DNA of 64,000 nt from [Muricauda] lutisoli (nom. illeg.) (GCF_017313105.1 NZ_JAFLND010000001.1:1-64000), one strand, 5' to 3'; shown: positions 43,439 to 53,911, numbered from the stretch's first letter. The notes: generated by a model not told the origin, from the letters alone. Numbers and translations are program-made.

Positions 43439-44050
43439 GTGAACGATACCCTTCAAAAATACCTTCCAGAGCTTGCCGTAGCTCCCTGTTTTGAACTCAT
43501 CAAAACGCATGGGGTACATCTAAAAATTGTAAACCATAGAGTAACAAGGCATGGTGATTATCGTAGGTTGCCCAATGGGTTGCATCAAATAACGGTAAAT
43601 GCCTCATTGAACAAATACCGGTTTTTGATTACCCTTGTCCACGAAATCGCGCATTTGGTGGCCTTTGAATCCTATGGTCGTCGAATAAAACCGCACGGAA
43701 TGGAATGGAAGCGTACCTTTCAGCACTTAATGGTTCCCTTTATTAGGCCAGAAGTATTTCCCTCCCAATTGTTGCCCATTATCGCTAACCATTTTAAAAA
43801 TCCGAAGGCCAGTAGTAGCACCGATGCCAGATTGTCCATTGCACTGAAAGCTTTTGATGAGGAAGAACGGCAGCACAGTTATGTGTACGAGTTGCCCATG
43901 GGCAGTGTTTTTAGACTGTACAACGGCAGGTTGTTCAAAAAAGGGAGCAAAAAAGTAAAACGATACGAATGTGTGGAGTTATCCACTGGGAGATTATATT
44001 TGTTCCAGCCAAATGCAGAGGTAGAGTTGGTTAAAGATGTGGCAGGTTAG
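43439..44050 (+). CDS. SprT-like zinc metalloprotein
   Basis: The frame starts at GTG and codes for 203 residues. The zinc motif HEIAH (His68, Glu69, His72) with a third histidine at His86 (KPHGMEW) matches the SprT/Spartan metallopeptidase domain. The C-terminal half (about 130-203) is strand-rich and lacks the classical four-cysteine zinc ribbon. Spartan proteins cut DNA-protein crosslinks, but the role of short bacterial SprT homologues is not settled. It lies 26 bp before manC. Confidence 0.88.
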   Translation: MNDTLQKYLPELAVAPCFELIKTHGVHLKIVNHRVTRHGDYRRLPNGLHQITVNASLNKYRFLITLVHEIAHLVAFESYGRRIKPHGMEWKRTFQHLMVPFIRPEVFPSQLLPIIANHFKNPKASSSTDARLSIALKAFDEEERQHSYVYELPMGSVFRLYNGRLFKKGSKKVKRYECVELSTGRLYLFQPNAEVELVKDVAG

Positions 44051-44076
44051 CCAAAAAAAAGTAGAAAACTTCAAAA

Positions 44077-45156
44077 ATGAACAAGAATTATTACGCGGTT
44101 TTAATGGCAGGCGGAGTTGGTTCCCGCTTTTGGCCTGTAAGTACATCATCCAACCCCAAACAGTTTCATGATATGTTGGGAACGGGAAAAACCTTGATTC
44201 AAAAAACCTTTGATCGTTTAAATAGGTTTATTCCCACCGAAAACATTTTGATCTTGACCAATGAGCGTTACAACGATTTGGTCCTGGAACAATTGCCGAT
44301 GGTAAAGCAGGAGCAAGTAGTGTTGGAACCGGCCATGAGAAATACGGCCCCCTGTATTTTGTATGCTTCCTTAAAGATTCAAAAAATGAATCCCAATGCG
44401 GTAATGATCGTAGCTCCAAGTGATCACTGGATAGAGGACGAAGCTGCATTTGAAAAAGATGTGACCGCCTGCTTTGATAAATGTGAAGAGGAAAATGCGC
44501 TATGCACTTTGGGTATTCAGCCTACCTTCCCAAATACGGGCTTTGGTTATATCGAATTTGAAAAGGGAAGTGACGAAAACCTAAAAAAGGTGTCCCAGTT
44601 CAGGGAAAAGCCAGATTATGAAACCGCAAAGGAGTTTTTGGCACAAGGCAACTTTTTGTGGAACGCAGGTATATTCATGTGGAGCGTGGAGACCATAGTG
44701 GAAGCTTTTAAACAATACCAGCCAGGTCAATACGAATTATTTGGTAAAGGGATTTCCAGTTATAACACTGCGGAAGAAAGAGCCTTTATTCGAGAAAATT
44801 ATGCAAAAGCGGAAAACATATCCATCGATTATGCTATCTTGGAGCAATCCAAATCCATTTATACCCTGCCAGCTACTTTTGATTGGAACGACTTGGGAAC
44901 CTGGGGAGCTCTTTACGACAAACTTGATAAAGACGAAGATGGGAATGCCGTTGTGAATGCCCAAGTACTGTTGGAAGATGCCAAAGGGAACATGATTCGT
45001 ACCCCAAAAGGGAAAGTTGTTGTGGTAGATGGTCTGGAAGACTATATTATTGTGGATAAGGAAGAGGTGCTCTTGATTTATCCAAAGGACAAACAACAGG
45101 ATATTAAAAAAGTATTGAACCAAGTAAAAGAAAAATTTGGGGATCAGTTTGCGTAA
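44077..45156 (+). CDS. manC: mannose-1-phosphate guanylyltransferase
   Basis: This enzyme makes GDP-mannose from mannose-1-phosphate and GTP for polysaccharide and glycoprotein synthesis. At 359 residues it is the single-domain form without the isomerase part. The nucleotide signature GGVGSRFWP is followed by PKQF at about 11-32. VAPSDHWI near 108, FREKP near 172 and the DWNDLGTW segment near 270 are present. The DUF389 gene starts 3 bp after its stop. Confidence 0.94.
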   Translation: MNKNYYAVLMAGGVGSRFWPVSTSSNPKQFHDMLGTGKTLIQKTFDRLNRFIPTENILILTNERYNDLVLEQLPMVKQEQVVLEPAMRNTAPCILYASLKIQKMNPNAVMIVAPSDHWIEDEAAFEKDVTACFDKCEEENALCTLGIQPTFPNTGFGYIEFEKGSDENLKKVSQFREKPDYETAKEFLAQGNFLWNAGIFMWSVETIVEAFKQYQPGQYELFGKGISSYNTAEERAFIRENYAKAENISIDYAILEQSKSIYTLPATFDWNDLGTWGALYDKLDKDEDGNAVVNAQVLLEDAKGNMIRTPKGKVVVVDGLEDYIIVDKEEVLLIYPKDKQQDIKKVLNQVKEKFGDQFA

Positions 45157-45159
45157 TAG

Positions 45160-46620
45160 ATGAGCGAAGAACAAAAAAAGGGTATGGAAACCACAGCTCC
45201 CAATCAAGATAGTGGAGATGAGGTAAAAAAGGATTTTAAAGGTCTTTTGGGCAGTGTGCGCAAGTTCCTATCGGACTTATTGGAAATACGTTCCAATACA
45301 GATGCCGCGGCCACAAAGGAATCCATAATTGCCGATATACCCTTTAAAAACCATACTACTTGGATTTTGGTATGTTCCATTTTCATTGCCTCCATTGGAT
45401 TGAACGCAAACTCTACAGCAGTGGTTATCGGTGCCATGCTTATTTCTCCCTTGATGGGTCCCATTTTGGGAATGGGCATGTCCTTGGCCATAAATGATAT
45501 CGATACATTGAGAAGATCGCTCAAAAACTTTGCTGTAATGGTGGTGTTGAGTGTAATAACCGCGTTTCTATTTTTCTACTTTTTTCCACTACGGGATGAA
45601 TCATCGGAATTGCTGGCGCGGACCAAGCCCGATATCCGAGATGTGCTGATCGCATTTTTTGGTGGACTGGCTCTTGTGATCGCCAGAGCCAAAAAAGGAA
45701 CCATTGCCAGTGTTATCTTTGGTGTTGCAATCGCAACCGCCCTGATGCCTCCCTTATGTACCGTAGGTTTTGGTTTGGCCATAGGAAAACCTTGGTATGC
45801 GGCAGGTGCCATGTACCTTTTTATCATCAATACCATTTTTATTGGTTTGGCCACCTTTCTGGTCATCAAGTTTTTAAGGTTTCCGATGGTACGATACGCA
45901 AATTCCCATAGGAGGAGACTCATTGCACGTTTGGCTTCGATTACTGGCATTTTGGTAATGATTCCCGCAGGTTTTACATTTTATAAAGTATTTCAAGAAT
46001 CACTTTTTAAAAAACAGGCCCAAGAGTTTTTGCAGGAAACGGTTCAGGTGTATCAGTTTGATGGTTCCGGTAGATATGTGGACAACCTCACAAAATTGGA
46101 ATATGTGGATGATGGAGCTTCCATGATAGAAGTTGTGTTTATGGGGGATGAATTGGTTCCGGAGAATGTGATAAATACTTGGCGCACACAAAAAAACCAA
46201 TTCTCAAGGCTAAAGAATGCAGAGCTCCATATTATACAAGGAGGAAAAGACGATTCTGAGGAAAAGTTCAATTACGTGAGTGAACTTTATGAAAAAAACA
46301 AAGCGGAACTGCTGAACAAAGACGAACAAATTCGACTGCTCGAAGAAGAGCTGGCCACTTTGACCAAAAACGCGGGCAAACAGATTCCTTTCCAGAATAT
46401 TAGTGCAGAGGCCAAGGCCAATTATGAGAATATCGATGCATTGGGTTTTTCATATCAAGTTCGAACCGATTTTAAGAAAACGGATACCATACCTGTTTTT
46501 GAAGTGAATTGGAAAAGCGGTGTGAGTTCAAGTCAAAAGGAATCGGATGCCAAAAAAATGTTGGCCTGGTTAAAACTGCGTCTTCAGGATTCGACTTTGG
46601 TGATCAAAGAAGTAGATTGA
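45160..46620 (+). CDS. DUF389 membrane protein
   Basis: This 486-residue protein has a charged N-terminus (about 1-60) and six or seven hydrophobic segments between about 65 and 275. The core is the DUF389 stretch IGLNANSTAVVIGAMLISPLMGPILGMG. A long soluble C-terminal part contains a coiled coil (about 370-405). The biochemical role of the domain is not established. It is tightly linked to manC (3 bp). Confidence 0.9.
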   Translation: MSEEQKKGMETTAPNQDSGDEVKKDFKGLLGSVRKFLSDLLEIRSNTDAAATKESIIADIPFKNHTTWILVCSIFIASIGLNANSTAVVIGAMLISPLMGPILGMGMSLAINDIDTLRRSLKNFAVMVVLSVITAFLFFYFFPLRDESSELLARTKPDIRDVLIAFFGGLALVIARAKKGTIASVIFGVAIATALMPPLCTVGFGLAIGKPWYAAGAMYLFIINTIFIGLATFLVIKFLRFPMVRYANSHRRRLIARLASITGILVMIPAGFTFYKVFQESLFKKQAQEFLQETVQVYQFDGSGRYVDNLTKLEYVDDGASMIEVVFMGDELVPENVINTWRTQKNQFSRLKNAELHIIQGGKDDSEEKFNYVSELYEKNKAELLNKDEQIRLLEEELATLTKNAGKQIPFQNISAEAKANYENIDALGFSYQVRTDFKKTDTIPVFEVNWKSGVSSSQKESDAKKMLAWLKLRLQDSTLVIKEVD

Positions 46621-46643
46621 TCATTTAAGTATCGATACCTAAT

Positions 46644-47411
46644 TTAATTCCGTTCCTCAATATACATTTGCCGAACTTTTTTAAAGAGCTCGGATGAATA
46701 AACAAAATCGGTAACAGCTTGATTTTCGGTCTTAAAGATTTCTTTGTTTGTTCCTTCCCATTCTTTAAGTCCATTTTTTAAGAAGATTATTTTCTCACCG
46801 ATTTCCATCACCGAGTTCATGTCGTGTGTGTTGATCACTGTGGTTATATCGTATTCCTGTGTGATCTCGTGAATCAGGTTATCTATCAAAATGGCTGTTT
46901 TGGGATCTAGTCCGGAATTGGGTTCATCACAAAACAAGTATTTTGGGTTCATTACAATGGCGCGGGCAATGGCAACTCTCTTTTGCATACCTCCGGAAAT
47001 TTCTGCGGGATACCTCTTGTGGGCATCAACTAGGTTAACACGCTTCAAAACAAAATCCACACGATCTTGCTTTTCGGATTGTGATTGGTTGGTAAACATA
47101 TCCAATGGGAACATGACATTTCCTTCCACGGTCATGGAATCAAAAAGGGCACTTCCTTGGAATACCATACCCATTTCTTGCCTTAGATTTCTTCTTTCTT
47201 TTAACGAAAGGTCGGAGTAGTATTGACCGTTGTAGCAAATACTTCCTTCGTCGGGCTCAAAAAGGCCTAATAAGCATTTTAAAAAAACTGTTTTTCCCGA
47301 ACCACTTTGCCCAATGATAAGGTTGGTCTTTCCTTTATCAAATATTGTTGAAATTCCTTTTAGAACGTGATTGTCCCCAAATGACTTATGTATGTTTTCT
47401 ACCTCTATCAT
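46644..47411 (-). CDS. MlaF-type ABC transporter ATP-binding protein
   Basis: This ATPase would power lipid movement between membranes together with the MlaE-like permease encoded just upstream. Walker A GQSGSGKT lies at 34-41, the signature is ISGGMQKRV and Walker B is YLFCDEPNSGLD. A longer frame reaches 47471 but runs back into the permease gene; the ATG at 47411 overlaps the permease stop (TAATG) and gives 255 residues with a normal N-terminus. No MCE (MlaD) gene is next to it here. Confidence 0.93.
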   Translation of the reverse strand: MIEVENIHKSFGDNHVLKGISTIFDKGKTNLIIGQSGSGKTVFLKCLLGLFEPDEGSICYNGQYYSDLSLKERRNLRQEMGMVFQGSALFDSMTVEGNVMFPLDMFTNQSQSEKQDRVDFVLKRVNLVDAHKRYPAEISGGMQKRVAIARAIVMNPKYLFCDEPNSGLDPKTAILIDNLIHEITQEYDITTVINTHDMNSVMEIGEKIIFLKNGLKEWEGTNKEIFKTENQAVTDFVYSSELFKKVRQMYIEERN

Positions 47412-48148
47412 TAGCCCAACAACAATTGTGTTAATACATAGTTCAATATAATAATCACCACACTGGTCCATACAAATGAGGTGGTACTGGCCTTACCTAC
47501 TTCCAAGGCTCCCCCTGTCATGTAATAACCATGATAAGATGGTACGGTAGCGATTACAAATGCAAAAACCACCGATTTTATAAATGCATAGGTCACATGG
47601 AACGAATCAAAATCCATTTGTAGCCCTTGGATAAATTCCCCGCTGGGCGCAAAACCACCAAATACAGCTGCGACCCATCCTCCTAAAATACCAACAAACA
47701 TGGAAATAGCCACTGCAAAAGGATATAACATAGTGGCAACAATTTTTGGAAAAACAAGATAGTTCAAGGAGTTAATGCCCATTACCTCAAGAGCGTCAAT
47801 TTGCTCTGTTACCCTCATGGTGCCAATGCTGGAAGTAATGTAGGAGCCTACTTTCCCTGCCATAATAATCGAAGTAAAGGTAGGGGCGAACTCCAGAATC
47901 ATCGATTGCCTTGTGGCAAAACCAATAAGACTTTTGGGCAATAAGGGGCTATTTAGGTTAAGTGCTGTTTGAATGGTAACAACACCGCCAATAAAAAAGG
48001 AAATAAAAATAATGATGCCCATGGCGCCATAAATCAGCTCATCGATTTCCTTGAAGATCAAGGTTTTCATAATGCGCCACTTGGTAGGTTTTTTAAATAC
48101 TTCCCAAATCATGATGAAGTATTTTCCAATCGCTTCTAGGTATTTCAT
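47411..48148 (-). CDS. MlaE-type ABC transporter permease
   Basis: The 245-residue protein has five hydrophobic segments and the MlaE-family hallmark GKVGSYITSSIGTMRVTEQ followed by IDALEVMGINSLNYLVFPK. It should be the membrane subunit of a phospholipid ABC transporter that keeps outer-membrane lipid asymmetry. It is the first gene of a two-gene minus-strand operon and overlaps the ATPase start by one base. Confidence 0.93.
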   Translation of the reverse strand: MKYLEAIGKYFIMIWEVFKKPTKWRIMKTLIFKEIDELIYGAMGIIIFISFFIGGVVTIQTALNLNSPLLPKSLIGFATRQSMILEFAPTFTSIIMAGKVGSYITSSIGTMRVTEQIDALEVMGINSLNYLVFPKIVATMLYPFAVAISMFVGILGGWVAAVFGGFAPSGEFIQGLQMDFDSFHVTYAFIKSVVFAFVIATVPSYHGYYMTGGALEVGKASTTSFVWTSVVIIILNYVLTQLLLG

Positions 48149-48232
48149 GCGTTTTATGGACTTGAGGTCATAAAAATAAGAATATTGTGGAGCATTTAAC
48201 CTTGATTTAAATTTTTAAACGGCAGAATTCAA

Positions 48233-48240
48233 TAGTTTTG
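48233..48240 (+). promoter_or_regulatory. -7 promoter box of the PafA-type phosphatase gene
   Basis: TAGTTTTG is a perfect TAnnTTTG match 24 bp before the start codon. No good -33 box is at the expected distance. Confidence 0.45.
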
Positions 48241-48264
48241 CTCTTATTCGATTAAATCCCAAGC

Positions 48265-49941
48265 ATGAAAACAAGCAACTTTATAGTTTCAATTTTAGCA
48301 TTGTGCATGATCAGTTTTACTTATGGTCAACGCAGAAAAAAGAACGATGCAGAAGCTCAACCTGCACCCATTGCCCAAACACCTAAATTGGTCGTGGGCA
48401 TTGTGGTCGATCAAATGAGGTATGACTACTTGACCCGTTTTTGGAATCAATATGGAGAAGGAGGTTTTAAAAGATTGGTAAACGAGGGGTTTAATTGCAA
48501 AAACAATCATTTTAACTATGCGCCCACCAGTACGGGGCCTGGACACACTTCTGTCTATACCGGGACAACCCCTTCCATGCACGGCATTATTGGAAATAAT
48601 TGGTTCGATAAAGAATCGGGCGAAGAGGTATACTGTGCAGGTGACGATAGCTATACTTCAGTAGGAACTGCCTCGGATGCTGGGCAAATGTCCCCGCACC
48701 GAATGCTTGTAACCACCATTACCGATCAGTTACGTTTGCACACTCAAAAACGAGGCAAAGTGATCGGTGTGGCTTTGAAGGACAGAGGTGCCATTTTACC
48801 TGCAGGCCATGCTGCCAATGCGGCTTATTGGTTTGAAGGTGGCGAAACGGGAAATTGGATTACCAGCTCCTATTATATGGACGAATTGCCACAATGGGTA
48901 GTGGATTTCAATGCTTCGGATAAGGTTGAAGCATACAAGAAACCGTGGAATACCCTAAAACCCATTGAAACTTATGTGGAAAGCGGTTTGGATTCCAATA
49001 ATTATGAAGGATTGCAAAAAGGGGAAACAACGAATACTTTTCCACACGACCTACCGGCCATTTGGGATCAAAATGGTCAGTTTGATCTGATAAGAAGAAG
49101 TCCTTATGGGAACAGCATCACCGCTGATTTTGCCTTGGCAGCTTTGGAAGCGGAAGATTTGGGAGCTGATACCATTACCGATTTCTTGGCCATCAGTTTT
49201 TCAAGCACCGATTATGTGGGTCATTTTTTTGGGGTCAATTCCAAGGAGGTTGAGGACACATATATTAGACTGGACCAAGATTTGGCCCGTATACTTTCTA
49301 CTTTGGACGAAAAAGTGGGAGAAGGGGAATACACAGTTTTCCTGACCGCTGATCATGCAGCCATTAATGTGCCATCTTATTTAATGGACTCCAAGATTCC
49401 AGCAGGATATTTGGATATGGATGGTATGCAAACAAGGTTTGAGGAGTTTCTTCAGTACAAATATGGAACTACCGATGTGGTACGGGATCTTTCCAATTAT
49501 CAACTTTTTTTGGACCATAAGATTTTGGCCAATTTGGATATTGATTTGGATGATGCCCAAGAGGATATCGCGCGAGAACTATTGGCTTACGAAGGTATTG
49601 GACAAGTGTACACAGCGGACCAAATGTGGAAAAACGAATATACCGAAGGTATACCGTACATTTTGCAGAACGGTTATAACCAAAAGCGTTCTGGGGATGT
49701 TTTGCTTGTGCCCAATGTAGGTTACATCTCTTACAGTAGAACGGGTTCTACCCATGGTTCGGCGCAGATCTACGATACCCATGTTCCATTATTGCTTTAC
49801 GGAAAGGGAATTAAACAGGGAAGTACCGTGAGCCGTACCGAGATTCCCGATATTGCTCCTACCATTGCAGCCTTGTTGGGTATTGCATTCCCGAATGGGG
49901 CCACAGGACAGCCCATAGGAGAGGTTTTGGTCGAGGAATAA
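48265..49941 (+). CDS. PafA-type alkaline phosphatase
   Basis: This 558-residue secreted enzyme releases phosphate from monoesters and resembles flavobacterial PafA. A signal peptide (about 1-21, SFTYGQ) is followed by the metal-binding GIVVDQMRYDYL (Asp49). The nucleophile region is APTSTGPGHTS, with Thr90 the likely nucleophile. DYVGHFFG near 315, FLTADHAA near 355 and the late STHGSAQIYDTHVPLL provide further metal ligands. It would scavenge phosphate in the periplasm or outside. Confidence 0.92.
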   Translation: MKTSNFIVSILALCMISFTYGQRRKKNDAEAQPAPIAQTPKLVVGIVVDQMRYDYLTRFWNQYGEGGFKRLVNEGFNCKNNHFNYAPTSTGPGHTSVYTGTTPSMHGIIGNNWFDKESGEEVYCAGDDSYTSVGTASDAGQMSPHRMLVTTITDQLRLHTQKRGKVIGVALKDRGAILPAGHAANAAYWFEGGETGNWITSSYYMDELPQWVVDFNASDKVEAYKKPWNTLKPIETYVESGLDSNNYEGLQKGETTNTFPHDLPAIWDQNGQFDLIRRSPYGNSITADFALAALEAEDLGADTITDFLAISFSSTDYVGHFFGVNSKEVEDTYIRLDQDLARILSTLDEKVGEGEYTVFLTADHAAINVPSYLMDSKIPAGYLDMDGMQTRFEEFLQYKYGTTDVVRDLSNYQLFLDHKILANLDIDLDDAQEDIARELLAYEGIGQVYTADQMWKNEYTEGIPYILQNGYNQKRSGDVLLVPNVGYISYSRTGSTHGSAQIYDTHVPLLLYGKGIKQGSTVSRTEIPDIAPTIAALLGIAFPNGATGQPIGEVLVEE

Positions 49942-49985
49942 CTTTAAATATACTGTCATTTTGTTCCAGGAGTAATTTTTAACTT

Positions 49986-50423
49986 TTAATCTTGAAGTTC
50001 AAAAACATTTTCTAATAGTCCTGCAGTTAGAATATATTCATAAGTTCGCGTTCCGACTTTGGTAAAAATAGTGCCGTCTGAGATGGTGAAAACCCTATCG
50101 TCGTCCGTAAAACAAAGTCCTTGGGTGTTTTGTGCCAGACCATAACATCTATATCCCTTGTTAGTTTCAGGAATACGGATTTCTAATTCCAATGAACAGA
50201 GAGCACCAGTATATCCTTCTTCTACCGAAATTTCACATTTATATGCATTGTTGTTTGTAACCAGTTCAGCACGACCAAAATCACTGGTAATAATTAATTC
50301 GTATCCAGTTTGATTGGTTAGTATGTAGGTGTATACACGAGAATTAGGGCCATCATATTCTAAACCACTACCACAAGAATTAAGTAGGATATAAGCTAAA
50401 ACAGTTATAAATAAATTCTTCAT
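49986..50423 (-). CDS. small lipoprotein of unknown function
   Basis: This 145-residue protein has a signal peptide with lipobox NSC (Cys17). The mature part is strand-rich and contains four cysteines (near 62, 75, 93 and 103) that may form disulfides. No family is recognised. It follows the metallopeptidase-like lipoprotein gene by 3-10 bp on the same strand and is probably cotranscribed. Confidence 0.75.
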   Translation of the reverse strand: MKNLFITVLAYILLNSCGSGLEYDGPNSRVYTYILTNQTGYELIITSDFGRAELVTNNNAYKCEISVEEGYTGALCSLELEIRIPETNKGYRCYGLAQNTQGLCFTDDDRVFTISDGTIFTKVGTRTYEYILTAGLLENVFELQD

Positions 50424-50433
50424 TGTTCATGTT

Positions 50434-52322
50434 TTAATTACAATTATCATACATATAAACGTTGAAAAGCTCATCAAGATACTTTTCGGTTGGATTGTTG
50501 TGTTGACTTTTAAGCCGTTCTTTCCAAGTATGTGCTCCGCGAGAGTTATTAAAGAAGTTTGTATCTGACTCAAAGTATAATTTTTGACCCTATCAATTGG
50601 TTTGGTCGATTTGATTTCAATACTTTGATTAAAATCATCAACCAAATCGATTACAATAGGAGTGTATTCATATTTACTTCCAGGATTGATTTCTCTATAT
50701 TGCTTGTGAGAGTTAAATAAGGTAAGAGGAAATTCATTTCCAATTCGTCCGGTAGCTAAATAATTTGGATTAAATTCAATGTATCGATTATTTGTAATAA
50801 TAGTTTCTACACCTGTTGCCCAACTTTCAGCCATGGTCTGTAATCTACACCCTGCACTACTTAGATTTATGAAGAATCCTCTGTCCATACGGTAATGACT
50901 GGCATGGGTCATTTCGTGAGTGACTAATGCATAAATTTCGTCGCTTGCCATTGGTTTACCATCATCGATTCTTCCAACTCTGATCTCGGCATATGGAATA
51001 AGGCTAAAACGCCCGCCAGGGTTCAAGTCTAAATGATCACCAGCAAGTTGGTTATATTTTGCACTTATCCGTAACCAACTTTGATTTGGGCGGTGTAGTC
51101 CAAATTTGCCCACAGCCCTTTCATAAAAATCATAAGCTGCATTGTGGACTAATGCATAAAACTTGCTTCGACCATACGAAAAGTGCTGGTTCCATGCCTT
51201 TCTTTTGTATTTTCGAGTGCCTCTATGTTTTGCGTATATAAACATATTTCCGGCTTTTATTTTAAATTTTCGAGAATTGTTTTTGAAATGAACTGCATAC
51301 TTCACTCGTTTTGTACGGGTTCTACGTGTTCTAAACTCACCATTTTTGTTTGTATAAGCTCTACGGATAACTAATAAGCCCCATTTGCGTACTTTTACTT
51401 CTGCACCCATAACCCCAACAGTTTTGTTTATGGCATCTTCTCGAACGGTAATTTTACCACTTGGGTTCCATTTTCTGCAGCTGGCCAAGGTTTCTTTCTC
51501 CAACATGGTATCTACGGAGCCTAGATCTATGACCAAATCTTTTTGTTCGTAGCCCAATTGGTGCGCTTCTTTGTATGTGTATAAGGTGCCTGTGGTGTCG
51601 TAGGGCAGGTAAAATAAAAGGGATTTTAATTCATCTTCATCTAAATTATTGGTCAATTTAAGGGCTTCCAGTTCCAGGTACTCAAAGACCTCTCCGTTTG
51701 CGTCCACTGTAAGGATATCTTTAGTGGTTTGGTTGATGGGTTGTTTTACTACAATTTCACCTTCTTCAGCTTGTTGTTTCTCATCCATTTCCGGCGCAAA
51801 GTACATATTGTCAAGTTGCTCGTTTTGCACATGTTCTGGAATTGTGTAATCGTAGGGTACCACAGCGTAGAGATATGAGAAGGAGTCTAGGTTTTCGCCC
51901 CCTTCTAGTTCCGGGTCATTATAGAAATCACCTTCTTCTTCAATTTCATAATGTAGGGGAATGTTGGATACCTGAAGAACGGTATCGTTGGTCAGCAACT
52001 CATATTCGGCACTGTCTTTGGGTAGAAATCGATAATAATAATGGGATGGTTGTATTTCTATCCCTTTTGCATCTTTAAGGGCTTTGGCTAGTTTGCTCGT
52101 TTTGGATTTGCTTTTTAGATTGAACAAAAGATTATTAAAAGCAACCTGCATATTGTCCGCCGAATATGGGATTTCAAGCTCTTTACCAAGTACAACGGCC
52201 TTACCGTCGATTGTTTCATTTGTTTTTTGATCAATAGCTTGATTTTCCGATTTTTCACAGGAAGTAATAAGTGCCAATGAAAGTGTTGCCAAATATATGG
52301 TTTTTAAGTAGGTTCTTTTCAT
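50434..52322 (-). CDS. metallopeptidase-like lipoprotein with probable frameshift near the 3' end
   Basis: The protein has a lipobox (ITSC, Cys22), an acidic N-terminal half, a basic beta-rich middle (about 300-380) and a gluzincin-like motif HEMTH at about 462-466 with a downstream AESWATGVE glutamate, so it may be a zinc peptidase. As read, the frame ends at 50427 with an odd hydrophobic tail. Adding one base to the A5 run at 50581-50585 opens a frame that ends at 50434 with a soluble, convincing tail (RGAHTWKERLKSQHNNP, then YLDELFNVYMYD). The coordinates use that end. The family is not recognised. Confidence 0.75.
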
Positions 52323-52503
52323 TTTCTTAAAGTTTGGGATGCTTGCTTTTGATTTTTTAGGACTAACTGTTCAAAAAAACAAACAGTAATGGACTAAGAA
52401 AACCATAAGAAGTTACTTTCAAAAAGGTTGATTGACTAGCGTAGCTTTTGAATTGACGAATGCTTTCTATGAATTGATGGAAACCAAATTTGATGTGCAG
52501 AAA

Positions 52504-53346
52504 CTAGAGTTTCGACCAAATACCCTTCCAGCGAAAGGCACGGATAAATTTGCCCTCTTTTTTGGATACGTATTTGGGTTGTTGTTGGAAGAATGCTGCC
52601 AGGTAACCCAAAACTGCTTGGAGGTAGAGACTGGGGCTTTTGGCCTGCCAAGCCATTTTTAATGCGGCAATTTTGGTGAGAACAATACCGTAGCCCATTT
52701 TATACATGGCAACCCCTTTGGATTGACGGTTTTTGGCACTGTACCCATGTCCCGTTGGGCGGAGGTGCTTTACTTTGAGTTCGGGAAGCGTTAAAGTGTC
52801 AAAATCGTTGTATTTGGCCAAAAGGATATCCACCGTATCCCAGCCAACACCGGGCCGTAAACCACATATTTTGTTGAAACAGGCTTTGTGATACAATTTT
52901 ATAGGACCTCTGATATGATTTTTATCCGAGATGTTTTCATATACCCATTGATCACCTTTTTTGATGTATAAAAGTCCAGAGCACATACCCAGTTTCCAAT
53001 TGGCCTGAAATTGATTGACGATAAGCTCAAAATAATCGGGAGGTAGCATTATGTCCGCATCGAATTTTCCAATCAGGTCAAATTCCGATGTATGTTCCAG
53101 TCCAAAATTAAAGGTATCCACTACTTTTTTTCCAGGGACGTGTTCATCGGTAGATTTGCGCTGAAGCACTTTTATCCAGTGGTGTTGCTTTGCAAAGCCC
53201 TGGGCTATTTTAAAAGTATGATCCGAGGAATTGTCATCCACCAAAATAAGCTCATTGGGCAAATAAGTTTGGCTCACAAAAGAGTCCAGGCAATCTTTTA
53301 AATAAGCTGCTTCATTATGAGCGGGGATTACAATACTGATTCGCAT
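52504..53346 (-). CDS. family 2 glycosyltransferase
   Basis: This 280-residue GT-A enzyme transfers a sugar to an unknown acceptor. It starts with SIVIPAHNEAAYLKDCLDS and LILVDDNSSD (about 33-42) and has a DxD motif, Asp96-Ala-Asp98, in GKFDADIMLP. A short hydrophobic stretch near 240-255 may touch the membrane. It is the third gene of a minus-strand cluster with a FabH-like enzyme and a methyltransferase. Confidence 0.92.
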   Translation of the reverse strand: MRISIVIPAHNEAAYLKDCLDSFVSQTYLPNELILVDDNSSDHTFKIAQGFAKQHHWIKVLQRKSTDEHVPGKKVVDTFNFGLEHTSEFDLIGKFDADIMLPPDYFELIVNQFQANWKLGMCSGLLYIKKGDQWVYENISDKNHIRGPIKLYHKACFNKICGLRPGVGWDTVDILLAKYNDFDTLTLPELKVKHLRPTGHGYSAKNRQSKGVAMYKMGYGIVLTKIAALKMAWQAKSPSLYLQAVLGYLAAFFQQQPKYVSKKEGKFIRAFRWKGIWSKL

Positions 53347-53389
53347 TTGCTAAAATTCCAAAAAACTGGGCACTTATCCCAAATTACTT

Positions 53390-53911
53390 TTAGGTCCTTT
53401 CAGCGTAAACAATATAGTATCTGTTCGTGAAGTACCTTAGAATAGGCCGTATCCCAATTTTTTTGGTTGGATTCGTCCATTTGGCAGAATCTATAATGGT
53501 CCAACCAGCTTTTTCTAAAAGCCAATCAAACTGCCAGTCTTCAAATTCGTGATAATGGCGGTCCCATGGGTCGGTTTTGCTCCGGTATGCTGGTGAAAAC
53601 CATAATCGCATAGGTACGCTTGCCACTATTTTTTTGGCTTTTATCTCTTTCAAAACATTCAGGGGAGCCACCAAATGTTCAAAAATCTCGAATGCAGTGA
53701 CCACATCTGCATCTGATCGTGCAACCTTATCAAATTTGAAATCCAAATCTTCACCTTGGGTATTTTCCACTTGGTACCCGTTGGATTTCATTATTTCAGA
53801 AAAGGGATTTTCAACTCCTAGGTCCAAAATGGATTCTGAAGTATTGATGTGTTTTTTTAAGAATGCTAAAGTATGCTTGTAGCGTTTATTGGGAAAGTTG
53901 TTCTCGTACAT
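53390..53911 (-). CDS. class I SAM-dependent methyltransferase
   Basis: This 173-residue protein has the SAM-binding start ILDLGVENPF (about 28-37), an acidic residue after strand 2 (TQGEDLDFKF) and VVTAFEIFEHL at about 75-85. It is short for the fold but appears complete. It may modify a lipid or glycan made with the neighbouring FabH-like enzyme and glycosyltransferase. The FabH-like gene stops at the base next to its start. Confidence 0.85.
   Translation of the reverse strand: MYENNFPNKRYKHTLAFLKKHINTSESILDLGVENPFSEIMKSNGYQVENTQGEDLDFKFDKVARSDADVVTAFEIFEHLVAPLNVLKEIKAKKIVASVPMRLWFSPAYRSKTDPWDRHYHEFEDWQFDWLLEKAGWTIIDSAKWTNPTKKIGIRPILRYFTNRYYIVYAERT

Noticed and set aside
47412..47471. N-terminal extension of the ABC ATPase
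   Set aside because: It lies inside the permease gene; the TAATG overlap at 47411 gives the proper start.
52432..52662. 76-residue plus-strand gene
   Set aside because: It is antisense to the 3' end of the glycosyltransferase gene and has no family-like features.
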